From: Ceratopteris richardii | Lineage: Eukaryota; Streptophyta; Polypodiopsida; Polypodiales; Pteridaceae | NCBI GenBank assembly: GCA_020310875.1 | Contig: MU260074.1 | Span: 440,501 to 504,500, forward strand | Length of the DNA stretch: 64,000 nucleotides | Direction of reading: 5' to 3' | Shown here: in pieces, positions 1 to 11,283 of the stretch | Layout: the number at the start of each line of letters is the position of its first letter | How positions within the stretch are numbered: the stretch's first letter is position 1 | The notes under the pieces: model-generated | The model's database searches: none | Told to the model about the DNA's origin: nothing | Seen by the model: the letters and a program-made list of their open reading frames with translations, nothing else | Position numbers and translations under genes: made by a program

Positions 1-2938
1 GTATTGGGAACCTTTCAAGAAAGAATAGGGGTGTATAGATCATTATGTTGTTAGAGATACGCATGAACTGTCTTCTCAATTATTTTGGGAGGTGGTGCTA
101 GAACTTTCTTGTTCCCTCTAACAATGAGATATGCAAAGACAGCTATGCCTATTGGTGGTGCATACAGGCTGGCTTACATTCCTATACATGTCTATTTAAG
201 AATGCTAAGAGTTCTAAAATTGAATAGCTGAGCATCAAAATATGGATGCATGAAAATGTAATAGAAAGGTTGTGTTCTATACTTTCTTGAGAAGCCCAAA
301 GAGGATGATTTGGAAGCAATGGAGATTGGAACTATTGTTCTTGGCTTGTTTCTTTAGGAAGCACCCTTCATTGCAACCAGGGGTATTTATGTGTCTAAAG
401 CTTCTAAGTTGATGATAACCTATAGCAAATGACTTTGGATTAGAAATCATATGTGCCTTAGCAAAGGAATGTAATTTCAAGGCTTAGTTTTGGGAGAAAG
501 ATGAAAGGTGGCATCATCACAATGGGAAGCACTTTCTAAGGACAAAAGTAACGTTAGGTGAGAAGCTACTCAAAAGAAGAAACAACAAGGGGATAAAACT
601 ATTAAGGAAATTTGGGTTGTTGCTATAGAGAGGATTCTTTGCCAAGACTCATAAAAGTAATATGTATATTGGAGACCAATTCGAGCTTGGCATGACTCTA
701 GTTCTATAATTTCTTATGGTTTCAGAATGGATGGCACACATATCTCTACATTAGGTAGTAGGATCAACTACTCATCACACATCAATAAGCTACACATATA
801 ATGTAAATTCTGATGGGTTGTGGAGGTTCCATTCTTTTTATGGACATGGCCATGAGCAAAGGCTTTTAGTTGCTTAAGAATGTGTAGGATTTAGACTCAT
901 TAACAATACCACAGACATGGCCTAATGGATTTAATGGGAGTTTTTGAGAACAATATGAGCTCAAAGCTATCATAGCTCATTGCATGCATATAGGAACTTT
1001 GCTTATGGTTCAAGGATCATGCATTCCTTCAATTAATATGAGGATGGTGGCCTCAATGGAGATGGGAGATTGGAGATCACCTATCAAGCAAATAGTAAGG
1101 GATGGACTTCTTTGGCTCATCATGGCATTATGTACAAGCCAACATAGTCAATGGATACATTTATAGTCATGAAGCTTTGAAAGAGATCTTGAAGCGACCT
1201 TACACCTTATGAACACAAAGTAATTGTGAAGATTCTTACTCACTTGTATAAGAAGTTTGGGAAGGACATGCTACCTATGGAAGATGGAATGTACCAATGA
1301 GGTAAGAGTTTTATGGCTTCGAGCAATAATATTGGTAGAATACCCTTGTACATCAGTTGGGTATAGAGAGGTATTATGAATCTGAGTGGGTTTTTAGAAT
1401 CCACACCATATCCCTAATGATGCAACAATTGAAAAGGTTTTTGATGAAAAAAATGAGGGATTGCTTTTGGAAGCTCTTCATCAATGAAATATGTTGGTGC
1501 TTATCGTATTGCAAAATAGTTGGGTCCAACCCATACAACTATGACCATACTCTGTAACATTGGGATTCTCCATCTAAGCAATTCCTACAATGTTTATTAC
1601 CTTTCTAGGCTAAATTTGACACCTACTGCAGAAGGTCTAGAATTTCTCAGCACAAAAGATTCTATTTGAGTAGGTTTGAGAGAGGTCCTTTTCATCACCT
1701 TTGTCCCAAACAATGAATCTCTAAAGATAGGCATGAAAGATAATTCATCTAAAAAATACACACATGATAATATATTGTAGAGTGTTGTGCTCCATATAAT
1801 GTTTGACTTTTAAGAGAGGCATTCTACTGGTAGGCTGGTCTGTGAAGGATTAGATCCTTCTTCTGTGGTGGTAGTTGCATATCGATATGCTGGGGAGACA
1901 GAAGTGGGTGGACCATATCCTATATAGGCAGAGGGGTTTGCATGAGATGATCAACTACTCATCTCTTGCTCTACCATGGTGTTCACTTCATTCTCTAATG
2001 TGAACAATAGAAGCACCATGATATGGGAATGTGGCAAAAGCAGATATTAATCAGCAAGCATATCTTCAAGAGGGATGGCACAGAAAGGTACCATGGTCCA
2101 CCATTTCAGCAATCACGGATCATCTTCAGTTTATCACTAGTTTCCTCACTCATTTCTTGAGCTAAAAAAGAAAATCCATTAGAAGCCACCTGCCACACAT
2201 AAAGTTATGAGCCTGAGAGAGAGGATTCTCTCAGTCAATAGACTCAAACCTCTTGTGCGCATGCTCAATCGTAGAATTAGGAAGTACCTCAACAAAGACT
2301 AAAGAAGGAATGCAACTTGATAGAGAGAGAGAGTAGGTAGAGAAAACTATGCTAGCGGCAAATTCTGGTATCAGGTGAAGGCTAGTGGACAGATAGAGTA
2401 ATTGGACATATAAAGTTAACTTACAGGGGCCATAACTAGAAAATCTACGTATCTTAATCCTCTTTATGGTGTTAGAGTTTAAGTGACCTAAATCCAAAAT
2501 AATACGAAAAAAATCTTAGATGATTTTGAGAATGGGTCTAGAAGTCACTTCCTCGCTTGAGCAAAAAGTTAGATAACCGTGTTTGCAATCACAAGAACTA
2601 GATTCCACAATTGATTTTCTAAATCTCTTAGAATCACAAATAAACATTTGATATAAGTGAAAAGTGACTAAATCGGATGAATGTGAGGATAGTGGCACTT
2701 ATAAACTAACTAGGGCTGATTTGTGTGCTACTCTTAAATAATCGCAAAGGGAATGCTGAGTCTTAACATCTTTTGAGTTGTGATTTCCAATAACTCATAA
2801 AAGAAAACATGAAATAAGGTCTTGCAATTAGCAAGGTGATTGATCACTTAAAAGAGATGTGATTTTAATCTATAGATTTTTTTGGGGGACTTTGTTATGT
2901 TGACACAAATATCTTAATGAAAAATGAAGTAAAGATAT
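1..2938. other. Unrecognised degenerate sequence inside the long repeat
   Basis: About 2.9 kb with only short open frames on either strand, all broken by stops. Reading the plus strand across frames gives protein-like stretches around 850-1560, but I cannot assign them to a family. No LTR ends, poly-A tail or tRNA are visible. It may be an old transposon body; no function can be claimed. Confidence 0.5.
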
Positions 2939-3169
2939 TGTTGGAGTCCAAAGTCTATGAAAGCATGCGAACAACACAAGGAAGAAGAAGAAGCTTGCAA
3001 CACAACACACAATACTGAATGTATTACCACTAGAATGTACAAAGATAAGTAGCCCATTAGGGCAATAGGCATATATAGAAGCTAGGGGAAAAAAACCTCC
3101 TAAAGAGGGAAAAAGGTGCCCCGCTGGTCTTAGTGTGTTCACACACATGACTACCGAAATATATCAACA
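2939..3169 (-). repeat. LTR of B-family Ty1/copia element (remnant G, copy 1)
   Basis: This 231-bp segment begins TGTTGG and ends CAACA. It is clearly homologous to the 230-bp LTRs at 34482-34711 and 48371-48600. On the minus strand it is preceded by a purine tract (plus-strand CCCCCC at 3173-3178) in the polypurine-tract position, so it is the 3' LTR of a minus-strand copia remnant. It is more diverged than the A and B LTRs. Confidence 0.85.
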
Positions 3170-3721
3170 AATCCCCCCTAGGAGTGATGCAGTGAACAAG
3201 GAGGTGGCACTCATGTATAAGGAAGTGCCACGCTATGTGGAACCAATCCACAAAAGGAAGTAAGCATAAAGCTTTGTGGAGAGCTTCAAACTTCTCCCTA
3301 GACAAAGCCTTCGTGAAAAGGTCTGCAATGTTCTCCTGTGTGGACACATATACCAAGTTGATCTCTCGAGTAGAGAACCTCTCGCTAACATAATGATAAT
3401 GCACCTCAATGTTCTTAGTGTGAGCATGGAACACAGGGTTCCTCGCAACTGCCAATGTGCTCTGACTGTCAGTGAAGATGGTGGTGGCAGAAGAGTGACC
3501 AACACCCAAATTACCCATAAGGTTTATGAGCCACACACACTCAATAGTCATTGTGAAGGCTGTCGTATACTCATCCTCACAACAAAAAGTGGCCATAGTA
3601 GGCTGCTTCTTGCTCAACCAAGATATGCATGAGATACCAAGCATGAAGCAAAAACCACTGGTGGACACACAAGTGTCATAGCAACCAACCCAATCACTAT
3701 TAGAAAAAGCATGCAAACCTG
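3170..3721 (-). pseudogene. Copia RNase H fragment (remnant G, copy 1)
   Basis: The minus strand encodes the C-terminal end of a copia polyprotein. It has the residues SDWVGCYDT, ISWLSKKQPT, FTDSQSTLAVARNPVFHA and the VHYHYVSERFST region, closely matching the RNase H of element B. A typical RNase H would convert the RNA strand of the RNA/DNA hybrid during reverse transcription. Here the domain is truncated at 3722, where sequence of opposite orientation begins, and key residues are substituted (SCEAEY reads CCEDEY). It is a dead remnant attached to the LTR at 2939-3169. Confidence 0.85.
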
Positions 3722-4297
3722 GTGGTTATATGTTTTTCATCCCCGTGGCTTTGTGTAGAAAGGGTATGAGAACTAGGTGTGTAGGTTAAAGAAGGCATTA
3801 TATGGTTTAAAGCAAGCACCACGTGCTTGGTATGAAAAGATACATCCCTATCTGATTGCACATGGTTTTGAGAATAGTCCAACTGAAAGCACCTTGTATG
3901 CTAAGCATGCTAATGATGTGTTTTTTATCATTGTTGTCTATGTTGATGAAATGTTGCTCACTCGTCCTATTGAGAAGCATATTGCTGATTTTAAGGTTGA
4001 TTTTCATGCCTCATTTGAGATGTTTGATTTGGGGCATTTGCATCATTATTTGGGCATTCATTTTATGCAAGTTGATGGTGGAATGGCTTTGTGTCAAACA
4101 AAATATATTGACAAATTATTCCAGCATTTTGGCCTTGAGGATTGTAACCCTATTGTCAATCCTATGGAAATAGGTTTACGATTGAGTCTTCATGATGTTG
4201 GAGATGCATTTGATGTTGTTCTCTATTAGTAGGCTGTTGGATCCTAGATTTACTTATGCATTACTCGGGTAGATATTCTATTTGCTGTCTCATAGAT
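3722..4297 (+). pseudogene. Copia reverse transcriptase fragment (remnant G, inverted)
   Basis: The plus strand encodes a copia RT_2 segment of about 190 residues. It contains LKKALYGLKQAPRAWYEKIH, the catalytic loop region and the C-terminal FGLEDCNPIVNPME stretch, all homologous to B (whose copy lies at about 37850-38420 on the minus strand). The catalytic loop reads YVDE instead of YVDD at 3944-3955, and a stop lies at 4227-4229, so it is inactive. It abuts the oppositely oriented RNase H fragment at about 3722, so an inversion or a fold-back insertion separated two neighbouring domains of one element. Homology to B fades near 4297. Confidence 0.85.
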
Positions 4298-4301
4298 CAG
4301 C

Positions 4302-5775
4302 AGGGGCTCACTAATGATTTCTTTAAGTCCTTCAAGTTGGTGATTGCCACCCCTCTTCGTTTGGTCTGGTAAGAGGCACTCAAGTTTGGTGCACTTTCAA
4401 CATGTCTCAACAATGGAATCATCAAGTTAATCCACAAAAAAGGGGAAAAGAATATAATCGAGAACCGGCATCCAATTACAATGCTTCAAACAAGATATAA
4501 GATCATTGCTAAAGTCATAGCCAACAGAGTTTCCTGCCATTTTAGAGCATGGTTAAGTGAGGATAAAAAATGATTCATCAAAGGTAGGTCAATATTGGAA
4601 GCCATTATAGATATTTGGGAAGGTCTCGTCCTTGTATATGAGTCAAGAAAAGATGTGGTTTTCCTCAAAATCCACTTTGAAAAACTTACGACAGGTTGAA
4701 ATGGGACTATATTTTGAAGTCTCTTAAAGATCTTGGATGCAGTCAAAAATTCACTAAGATGATATTGACCCTTCTGGGAAACACATTGACACAAATTAAT
4801 GTTGATGGCCAACTTTCGAAGGTGATCAAGCTAAAAATATCGATGGGACAAGGGTGCCCATTGGCTCCCCTTCGTTTTTCCATTGCCACAAAAGACCTTA
4901 TCTACCTAGTGGAACAATAGGTGGAAGCATGTAATATCAAAGGCCTCCGGTTGCCCTGTGACCATATCCAGATCACCATGAAACTCTTTGCCAATGATAT
5001 GGATACGTTTGTTCACAAGGACAGTACCAACCTATAGACATTTTGGAAGTGCCTAAATACATTCTCCAAAGCCTTTGGATCCAAAATCAAGCACTCAAAG
5101 ACCCCTTTCAGAGCTATTTTTAGGATCAAACCTAACTTTCTCTTTGTACATGACTCTCAAAATATTCTTCCATGCCAGATTTTTTAGCTTCTTAGGATTC
5201 CCTTGGGCTTTGGTATCTCACTAGAGTAGTGGTGGAATTAGGTCCTGGCCAGACTTGAAAGCAAGCTAAACTATTGGAGAGGTGTGCAAATCAATCTCGT
5301 TGGCCACACACTAGTTATCAACACATTCCTCATTTCATCCACCATTTACTTCCTCTCTTGTTGGAGACCGAGAGACCAAGGGCTATCCAAATTGGAAAGT
5401 ATTTGTAGAAACTTCCTTTCGACACGGCACCACAACAAGAGGGGAGTGCCTAAAATCAAGTGGTCCATCTGCACTAGCCAAAGGGATAGTGGGGGCCTTG
5501 GCATTTTGGAAATTGGGTGCATGGCTAACAAAATCACAGCAAAATGGATGATTAAGGCATGGTGGAACAGGAAGGCCTCCTGGGCCAAGATGATCTTTAG
5601 AAAAAGAAAACATTGATTATCAGGTCAACCTCAACAAGAAGTGGTGCCTATCATGGACGCGACTACGGTGGGATATGAAGTTGATGGCTATCTAGCACCC
5701 TCTCATAGAAATCAAAAAGTCTTTCCTCTTATGGCAAATTCTTCATCGGGGAATCTATTGAGCCCATAAAAGTCA
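4302..5775 (+). pseudogene. LINE (L1-like) reverse transcriptase remnant
   Basis: Plus-strand frames together resemble a plant non-LTR retrotransposon RT. They show IIKLIHKKGEKN followed by NRHPITMLQTRYKIIAKVIA, then SMGQGCPLAPLRFSIA (the G-x-P-x-S/A block), then FANDMD in the position of the F-A-D-D catalytic motif, then the C-terminal domain CWRPRDQGLSKLESICRNFL and GGLGILEIGCMANKITAKWM. The tail FLLWQILHRGI near 5727-5760 fits the zf-RVT end of these proteins. Many stops and frameshifts break it. The endonuclease part is absent, and no poly-A tail or target duplication was found. Such proteins copy LINE RNA at nicked chromosomal targets; this copy cannot. Confidence 0.8.
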
Positions 5776-5886
5776 AGTTGATCAAAGTCAACCATAGTCA
5801 GAGCTAAAGGATCAAAGTCAAAGTGGTCACAATCAACATATTCAAGGTCAAAGTCAACATGGCAGAAGTCAAAGTGTTCAAAGTTC
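5768..5886. repeat. Imperfect AAAGTCAA short repeat
   Basis: About 120 bp in which CAAAGTCAA or AAGTCAA recurs at irregular spacing of about 8-20 bp (for example near 5771, 5782, 5814, 5847 and 5866). It lies between the end of the LINE remnant and the LTR at 6172. It may be a decayed LINE 3' end or a simple repeat. The stretch 5887-6171 holds nothing I recognise. Confidence 0.5.
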
Positions 5887-6171
5887 GGGTGTCAAGGTGC
5901 ACAGGTAGTGCACAACTAATGGTTCACAAAGGCTATAATTGCAAAAACTTGGTTGCAGGTTGTAGAGTGTATTTCTGTAATTTCTCCAAGGCCCAAAGTG
6001 TTTTTTACGTGTTTGGAAGGTTCAGGTGAACCCTCTCTTAGGTGCACATTTGAAGAATTAAAAACCAAAATGAAGGTATGTGAAGCAATAGTGTACGCAG
6101 AAGTGAAAGTATGGCCTCCCAATTAAAATTTTTGTTTTAGTCTAAAGTCACTACATGAAAAAATAGGGATT

Positions 6172-6778
6172 TGTTGGCTGCCCACTTTTGGAGACAATCT
6201 TGGGACATCAAAGTGAGCACCAAGATACTCTAGCAGTTAGGAGTGTATGTGAATCCACACTCAAATCAAGCCATGGCATTATTCTTGGAGGACTAGGCAA
6301 GGTGAGCATAGTCTAGGCTAAGAGAGGAGTAAGAGACATATAGTGTGTGTGCGATGGAGAGAAGTGAAGTGCAAGGTGTGCATGAAGAGTGACTTAGAAG
6401 TGTTCAAAGAATTGCTAAGCCATACAACCAAAGGTCCCAAGGTCCCATTGAAGCTGTGCATGTGCTGATAGAACCTGTCCATGCCTGTCCCTATTAGAAG
6501 CTTGAATGCAAGGTGTGCACAAGTGCAAGCATGGAGAAGGTGGAGATCTGGTGTAGAGAAGGTTGGCAACAATAAGAACCTTGAGTATTTTGTACTTTGT
6601 GATTGTGCGCTCTTTGGGATTTTGTACAGAAAGCATTTAGATTGTATTGTACATCACCATTGTACTTTTCTCTTTATAATTAATCTACAAAAGCTTCTAG
6701 TGTCTGTATCTTTCTTCTTATCTTTCTCCCTTCTTCTACAAACACTCAAATCCCTTTCTACACAAGAATCCCCCAACA
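6172..6778 (+). repeat. Probable 5' LTR of gypsy element D
   Basis: The segment starts TGTTGG and ends CCAACA, a 6-bp terminal inverted repeat, 607 bp apart. The gag start lies 270 bp downstream. The interior has the pyrimidine-rich U5-like end expected of an LTR. A GCACGGTGGGACC stretch at about 6789-6801 is a possible worn primer-binding site. No second copy was found, so the boundaries rest on the terminal repeat and position only. Confidence 0.55.
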
Positions 6779-7047
6779 AAATTTGCTATGCACGGTGGGA
6801 CCACAAGGAGATTTGAGCTTAGGAGAAGCAAATTACAAATTGTATAAGATTTCAAGGGTACCAACTCTACTGTACTGCCTTAAGAGGTAATCTTTCTTCG
6901 ATTAGAACTCTCTTAAACTAAGAGGAGTATGATCATCTCATGACCACAACCCGGTCTCAAAGCTTGAGGGTCCCTTGCAAAGAAACAAGAAGGAAGGTTA
7001 TTTGAAGATCAACTATCCCATCGTCATCGACATTATCAGTAAAAGAT

Positions 7048-8150
7048 ATGGCAACCCAGGTAGATTTGGAAACTTTAATTTCTAGATTGAATATCAAATT
7101 TCCATCCTTTAGAGAGCTAGCACAAGAAGACCTAGATGAGAACATTAGGAGATTCTTAGCATTATGTAAAACAAGGGGTGTGATGGGAATAGAGGACACA
7201 TTTTTTATTCTTTTCCTTGCAACATTAGAAGGGCTAGCAGACAAATGGTTTAGTCAATTTGCTGACAACCATTTCACAACATGGGATTTGATGAAGGAAG
7301 CATTTAGAACACAGTTCCAACAAGGGAACACAACTGAAAACATTAGTGAAGAATTAGAAAATTTAAGACTAGGTCTTGGGGAGACCTTCCTAGAATTTGT
7401 GACCAGAGCTAAGGCCCTGATGGACAAACTACCAGAACCTCCATGATTTCTTTATCAAGAAGTGGTTGGCTAAACCACTTCCCATATCAACATGATGTAA
7501 AATAAAGGAGTTGGTTTTACCTATAGCAACGATAGAAGAATTTATCAATATGGCTACAAGGTCGGAATAAATTAGACAACACTATGGGGCAAGCTCTTCC
7601 AATTTGTCATATCTTGCAGAACCTGAAGACTCATTAATTTAGCTAAGGAAAGAGCTTGAGAGCTTAACAAGGAATAAGCCCCATAAATAAGAGGAGAGTG
7701 ATGTGACTAAGTTGAGGAGGGAAATTGACGTATTGAGTTACAAAAGGAAGAGGAATCCCAAGCAGAAGAGCTGACTCAACTTTGACAAGAGTTACACGAA
7801 CTCAAGGGATGTGGCATCAAAAGTGGGCTATGGTGTACCATGTGCAGTAAGCAAGGTCATGTAGTAATTGAATGCCCTTTGTTAAGTGTAACTTGCCAAC
7901 TATGCAGGAAAGCTCGTCATGAGGCCCATGAATGTCAGTCAAGAGGAATGCCTACAACAACACATTGGACACAAGGAGGAGCCCTACTACAAGCTAATTT
8001 GATGGTGGTTGTAGCTAATTGAGGTAACAATTACAACCCTAGACATAGAGATAACTTTGGAAATGGGCCAAGGAGGCCAATTATTTATTTCAAATGTGGA
8101 GAATGTGGGCATTACCGAAGTAGGTGCACTCTACCAGAAAATGCCCCTCC
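7048..8150 (+). pseudogene. Element D gag with CCHC zinc knuckles (broken)
   Basis: The ATG at 7048 opens a 132-residue capsid-like segment with the typical retrotransposon gag core (LEGLADKWFSQF, then TTWDLMKEAFRTQFQQ, then LGETFLEFVTRAKALMDKLPEPP). It stops at 7444-7446. Past several frame breaks, two CX2CX4HX4C knuckles follow from 7834 (CTMCSKQGHVVIEC, then CQLCRKARHEAHEC). A third, irregular one lies near 8093 (CGECGHYRSRC). Gag would package the element RNA into virus-like particles, and the knuckles bind RNA. The multiple stops between capsid and knuckles mean no full-length Gag can be made. Confidence 0.8.
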
Positions 8151-8500
8151 TTGAAGGAACAACCCAAATGCTAGAGACCACTATACTAATTGTTGTCCTA
8201 AGAACCAAGAATCTTCATCTGGCCCCACATTCAAATGATTTTTGTGTGCAAAGAAGAAGTTGTAGGACAAGTAAATGTGCCATCCCCATCTACCAGCGTG
8301 GTGCAGCTAGAAGGAATTGAATCTTTTATAGTGCAGACAAGAAGTAAGGGGAAGGCTCAAGTAGAAATAGGTCAAGAATCAAGGATTAATGGATTGAACA
8401 AAGACAAAGAAACATTTGAGGAGAAAGCCACCACATGTGTAGATACAAGGCAAAAAGTAAATCTCATAGTTACTAGTGATGCTAGAGACTACTCAAGTCC

Positions 8501-9382
8501 ATGAAAAAGGAGGTCAATATTTTTTATTCAATAAAGATGGATGGAAAATTCAAGTCAGAACCCTTGCAGATAATTGATGAGGCTTCCAAAACAAGTTTAG
8601 TGGCAAAAGATTTTGTTATGCAAAAAGATAAAATTTTAGGGGAAGCACCCCTCACTGATTATAAGAGCCATCTGCTAACAGTCCCTATCAAAGTTCATGA
8701 GTTTCAAGGAGTCATTGTGGATGGTGGTTTTGGCATTAACTTGATGTCTGAACATACCATGAAAAAGATTGGACTACACCCTTCAAGACCTGCCAACTTC
8801 ACTGTAACAATGGTAGACCTAAGCATAGTAAGGCCTATGGGAGTGGTCCCTGGAGTCCCAATCAAGATACAAGGTACCATCTTTGACTTGGATTTTGTTG
8901 TTTTAAGGCTTCCACAGGTCAAAGGAAGTTTCCCCTTGTTAATTGGGAGACCTTGGTTAAGGCATGCCAATGTACTGCATGAGTGGGGTAAGGACACAAT
9001 GTGGGTAAAGCAAGAGGGGAAAGAGTTACAAGAAATATTTTTAGAAGAAGGTCCAGACAACCAAAGACATACCAGCATGATGCAAACAATTGGTATTTGT
9101 ATGGAAGAAGAATTGTTGGAAAACCCAGAAGTAGATCTATTTGAAGAAGCAAATTTATATGGAGAAGATAACATGTTGGCTTGGATCCCTGCAAAAGACC
9201 CATCTTCTTGCTATGGAATTTTTCCAAACTCAAGAAGAGAGGAAGCCTATGAAGAAAAAGAGGACATCATTCAAGTTACTAATTCGGGTGAGACAACCTC
9301 AGTCAAAGGCCATAGAAGAGAGATATGCCCCAAGTTTTTCTGGATGAGGCATTCGAACCACACAGTTGGATGGAGATTCTAG
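8501..9382 (+). pseudogene. Element D protease 1 (retropepsin-like, upstream of RT)
   Basis: This 293-residue frame carries a retropepsin fold signature. GVIVDGGFGINLMSEHTM near residues 72-90 stands where an active enzyme has D-S/T-G, and the C-terminal PLLIGRPWL motif is of the LGRP type common in Athila/Tat proteases. The active-site triad reads DGG rather than DSG or DTG, so catalysis is doubtful. The first 60 residues link it to gag. It overlaps by about 58 bp, in another frame, the RT-bearing frame that starts at 9325. This is the usual gypsy protease position, so the second protease-like domain at 13183 is an extra. Confidence 0.8.
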
Positions 9383-11283
9383 CCACTTTGGATGTATGTG
9401 TAAATGAAGAAGTATTGACCATGAATGAATGTGTAGACGAAGAAGGTTATGATGTAAGCTGTTACATGGTAGTCCTTCAGGAGGTAGAAGCAGGAGAAGT
9501 ATTAGAAAAGGAATGGAAGGAAGAGTATGAGAGCATAGAGATGGAACATGAGTTTGATTCCAAGGAACTATACTTAGAAGCCATCCAAGCCGAGGACAAG
9601 GATGGCACAACCAAGGTGTTAGCAATAGAAGCGGCCGTGATAGTACCGAACCATGAGGATGCCATAGGTAAGACCGAACCAAACCCATATCTATTTGAAG
9701 TCCTAGAACACTTGAAAAGATACGAAGTAGAGGAAAGGAAAATAGCCATTCAGATGCCTAAGAGAGAAGCTAGAGAAGGAGAAGCATATGAAAAAAAGGA
9801 ACAAACGAAGAAAGTCATAGTGATTGTAGAAAATCGAGATGAAAGATGCACCTACATAGGAAATCATGTGTCACTTGAGGAGGAAGAAGAATTGATACGA
9901 CTGACTCAAGAATATCAAGATGTGTTTGCATGGACCTACAAGGACCTCAAGGGTGTGGATCCCTCCATTTGTTCTCATCGAATACCAATGATGCCTGATG
10001 CAAAACCATCAAAGCAATGCCCTTACACTTATAATGATGTCTATGCAGAAAAAATTAAGGAAGAGATAGACAAGCTATTAGCAGTCGGATTCATTTACGA
10101 GATAGAACATAAGAAATGGATGTCACCATTAGTAGTTGTGCCCAAAAAGAACGGAAAACTAAGAGTGTGCATGAATATAAAGAAATCAATGCAAAAACGA
10201 TCTGTGATAGCTATCCATTACCTATCACTGATCACCTCTTGGAAAGAGTTGCAGGTAAGGAAGTATGTAGCTTCTTGGATGGCTATCAGTGATCACCTCT
10301 TGGAAAGAGTTGCATGTAAGGAAGTCTATAACTTCTTGGATGGATTCTCTGGATACAATCAAGTAGATATTGTTATTGAGGACCAACACAAGACCACATT
10401 CGCAACTGAATGGGGAGTCTATGCTTTCAGGGTGATGCCTTTTGGGCTCATGAACACCGGTTCTACCTTCCAACAGTTGATGTGTCACATTTTCAAAGAA
10501 TTCCTAAGGAAGAGTATGGAAGTATACGTAGATGACTTACACACATACTCAGATTGGAGACAGGAACATATTCCAAAGTTGCGAAGAATATTTGAAAAAT
10601 GTCAGCAATATAGAGTAGCCTGAATCCAAAGAAGTGCATATTTATGGTGAGACAAGGAAAATTCCTAGGACACATCATATCTAGGAATGGAATATCCATT
10701 GATGGAGACAAGATCAAAGTAATTCTAGAACTCCCAAGACCAAAAAATGCAAAGGAAATGCAAGCGTTTATGGGTCATTGTGGATACTATCGTCGATTTA
10801 TCCACATGTACACTATAATTGCCAAGTTGTTGTATGGATTTTTGACTCAAGTCACATGGATGGATGAATGCGACAAAGCATTTAATGAACTAAAAAAACT
10901 ACTTAGTACAACACCTATTTTGAAAACACCCAATTGGAACAAGCCTTTTCATATTCATGTGGATGCTTCCAATTATGAAATAGGATGCATTTGAGCTCAA
11001 TGGATAGATGAGGGAGAATTTGACCATCCTATTGCCTATGCAAGCAGACAACTGAATCAAGCGGAAAGAAACTATACAACTACAGAGCAAGAAGGTTTAG
11101 GGATGGTGTATGCTGTAAGAAATTCAGACACTATCTTTTAGCCAACAAGTTCAAGTTCTTCATAGATCATCAAGCCTTATTGTACTTAGTCAAGAAGCCT
11201 TGTAACACGGGAAGACTAGTGAGATGGTTTCTGTTGTTAATGGAGTTTGATTTTGAAGTGATTGTAAAAAAGGAAATACCCAT
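9325..11283 (+). pseudogene. Element D reverse transcriptase and RNase H (broken)
   Basis: The frame 9325-10623 (432 residues) holds an acidic linker, then the RT N-terminus (YQDVFAWTYKDLKGVDPSIC), the fingers and palm (FSGYNQVDIVIEDQHKTTFA, MPFGLMNTGSTFQQLM) and the intact catalytic loop YVDDL near 10530. The connection and RNase H follow in other frames: KFLGHIISRNGISIDGDKIK from 10662, HIHVDASNYEIGCI to 10994, then YASRQLN and EGLGMVYA up to about 11110 and the DHQAL region near 11165. Breaks occur at about 10621, 10993 and 11120. A 1-nt deletion near 10187 and a 61-bp tandem duplication (10223-10344) leave the overall frame open but scramble about 30 residues. Confidence 0.85.

Larger units (their letters stand above)
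1..3641. repeat. Long direct repeat, copy 1 (cut by window start)
   Basis: This segment is nearly identical to 53867-57506 in the same orientation. By eye I count about 25 substitutions and a few small indels over 3.64 kb (about 0.7%). The first base of the window already matches, so the repeat probably begins outside. The match stops at 3641 because copy 2 is interrupted there by gypsy element F. It could be a segmental or tandem duplication with a period near 53.87 kb, or two haplotypes wrongly joined in assembly. Confidence 0.9.

Noticed and set aside
8704-9174. 156-residue antisense frame opposite protease 1 of element D
   Set aside because: Opposite a recognisable retropepsin frame and without any family resemblance; a shadow frame.
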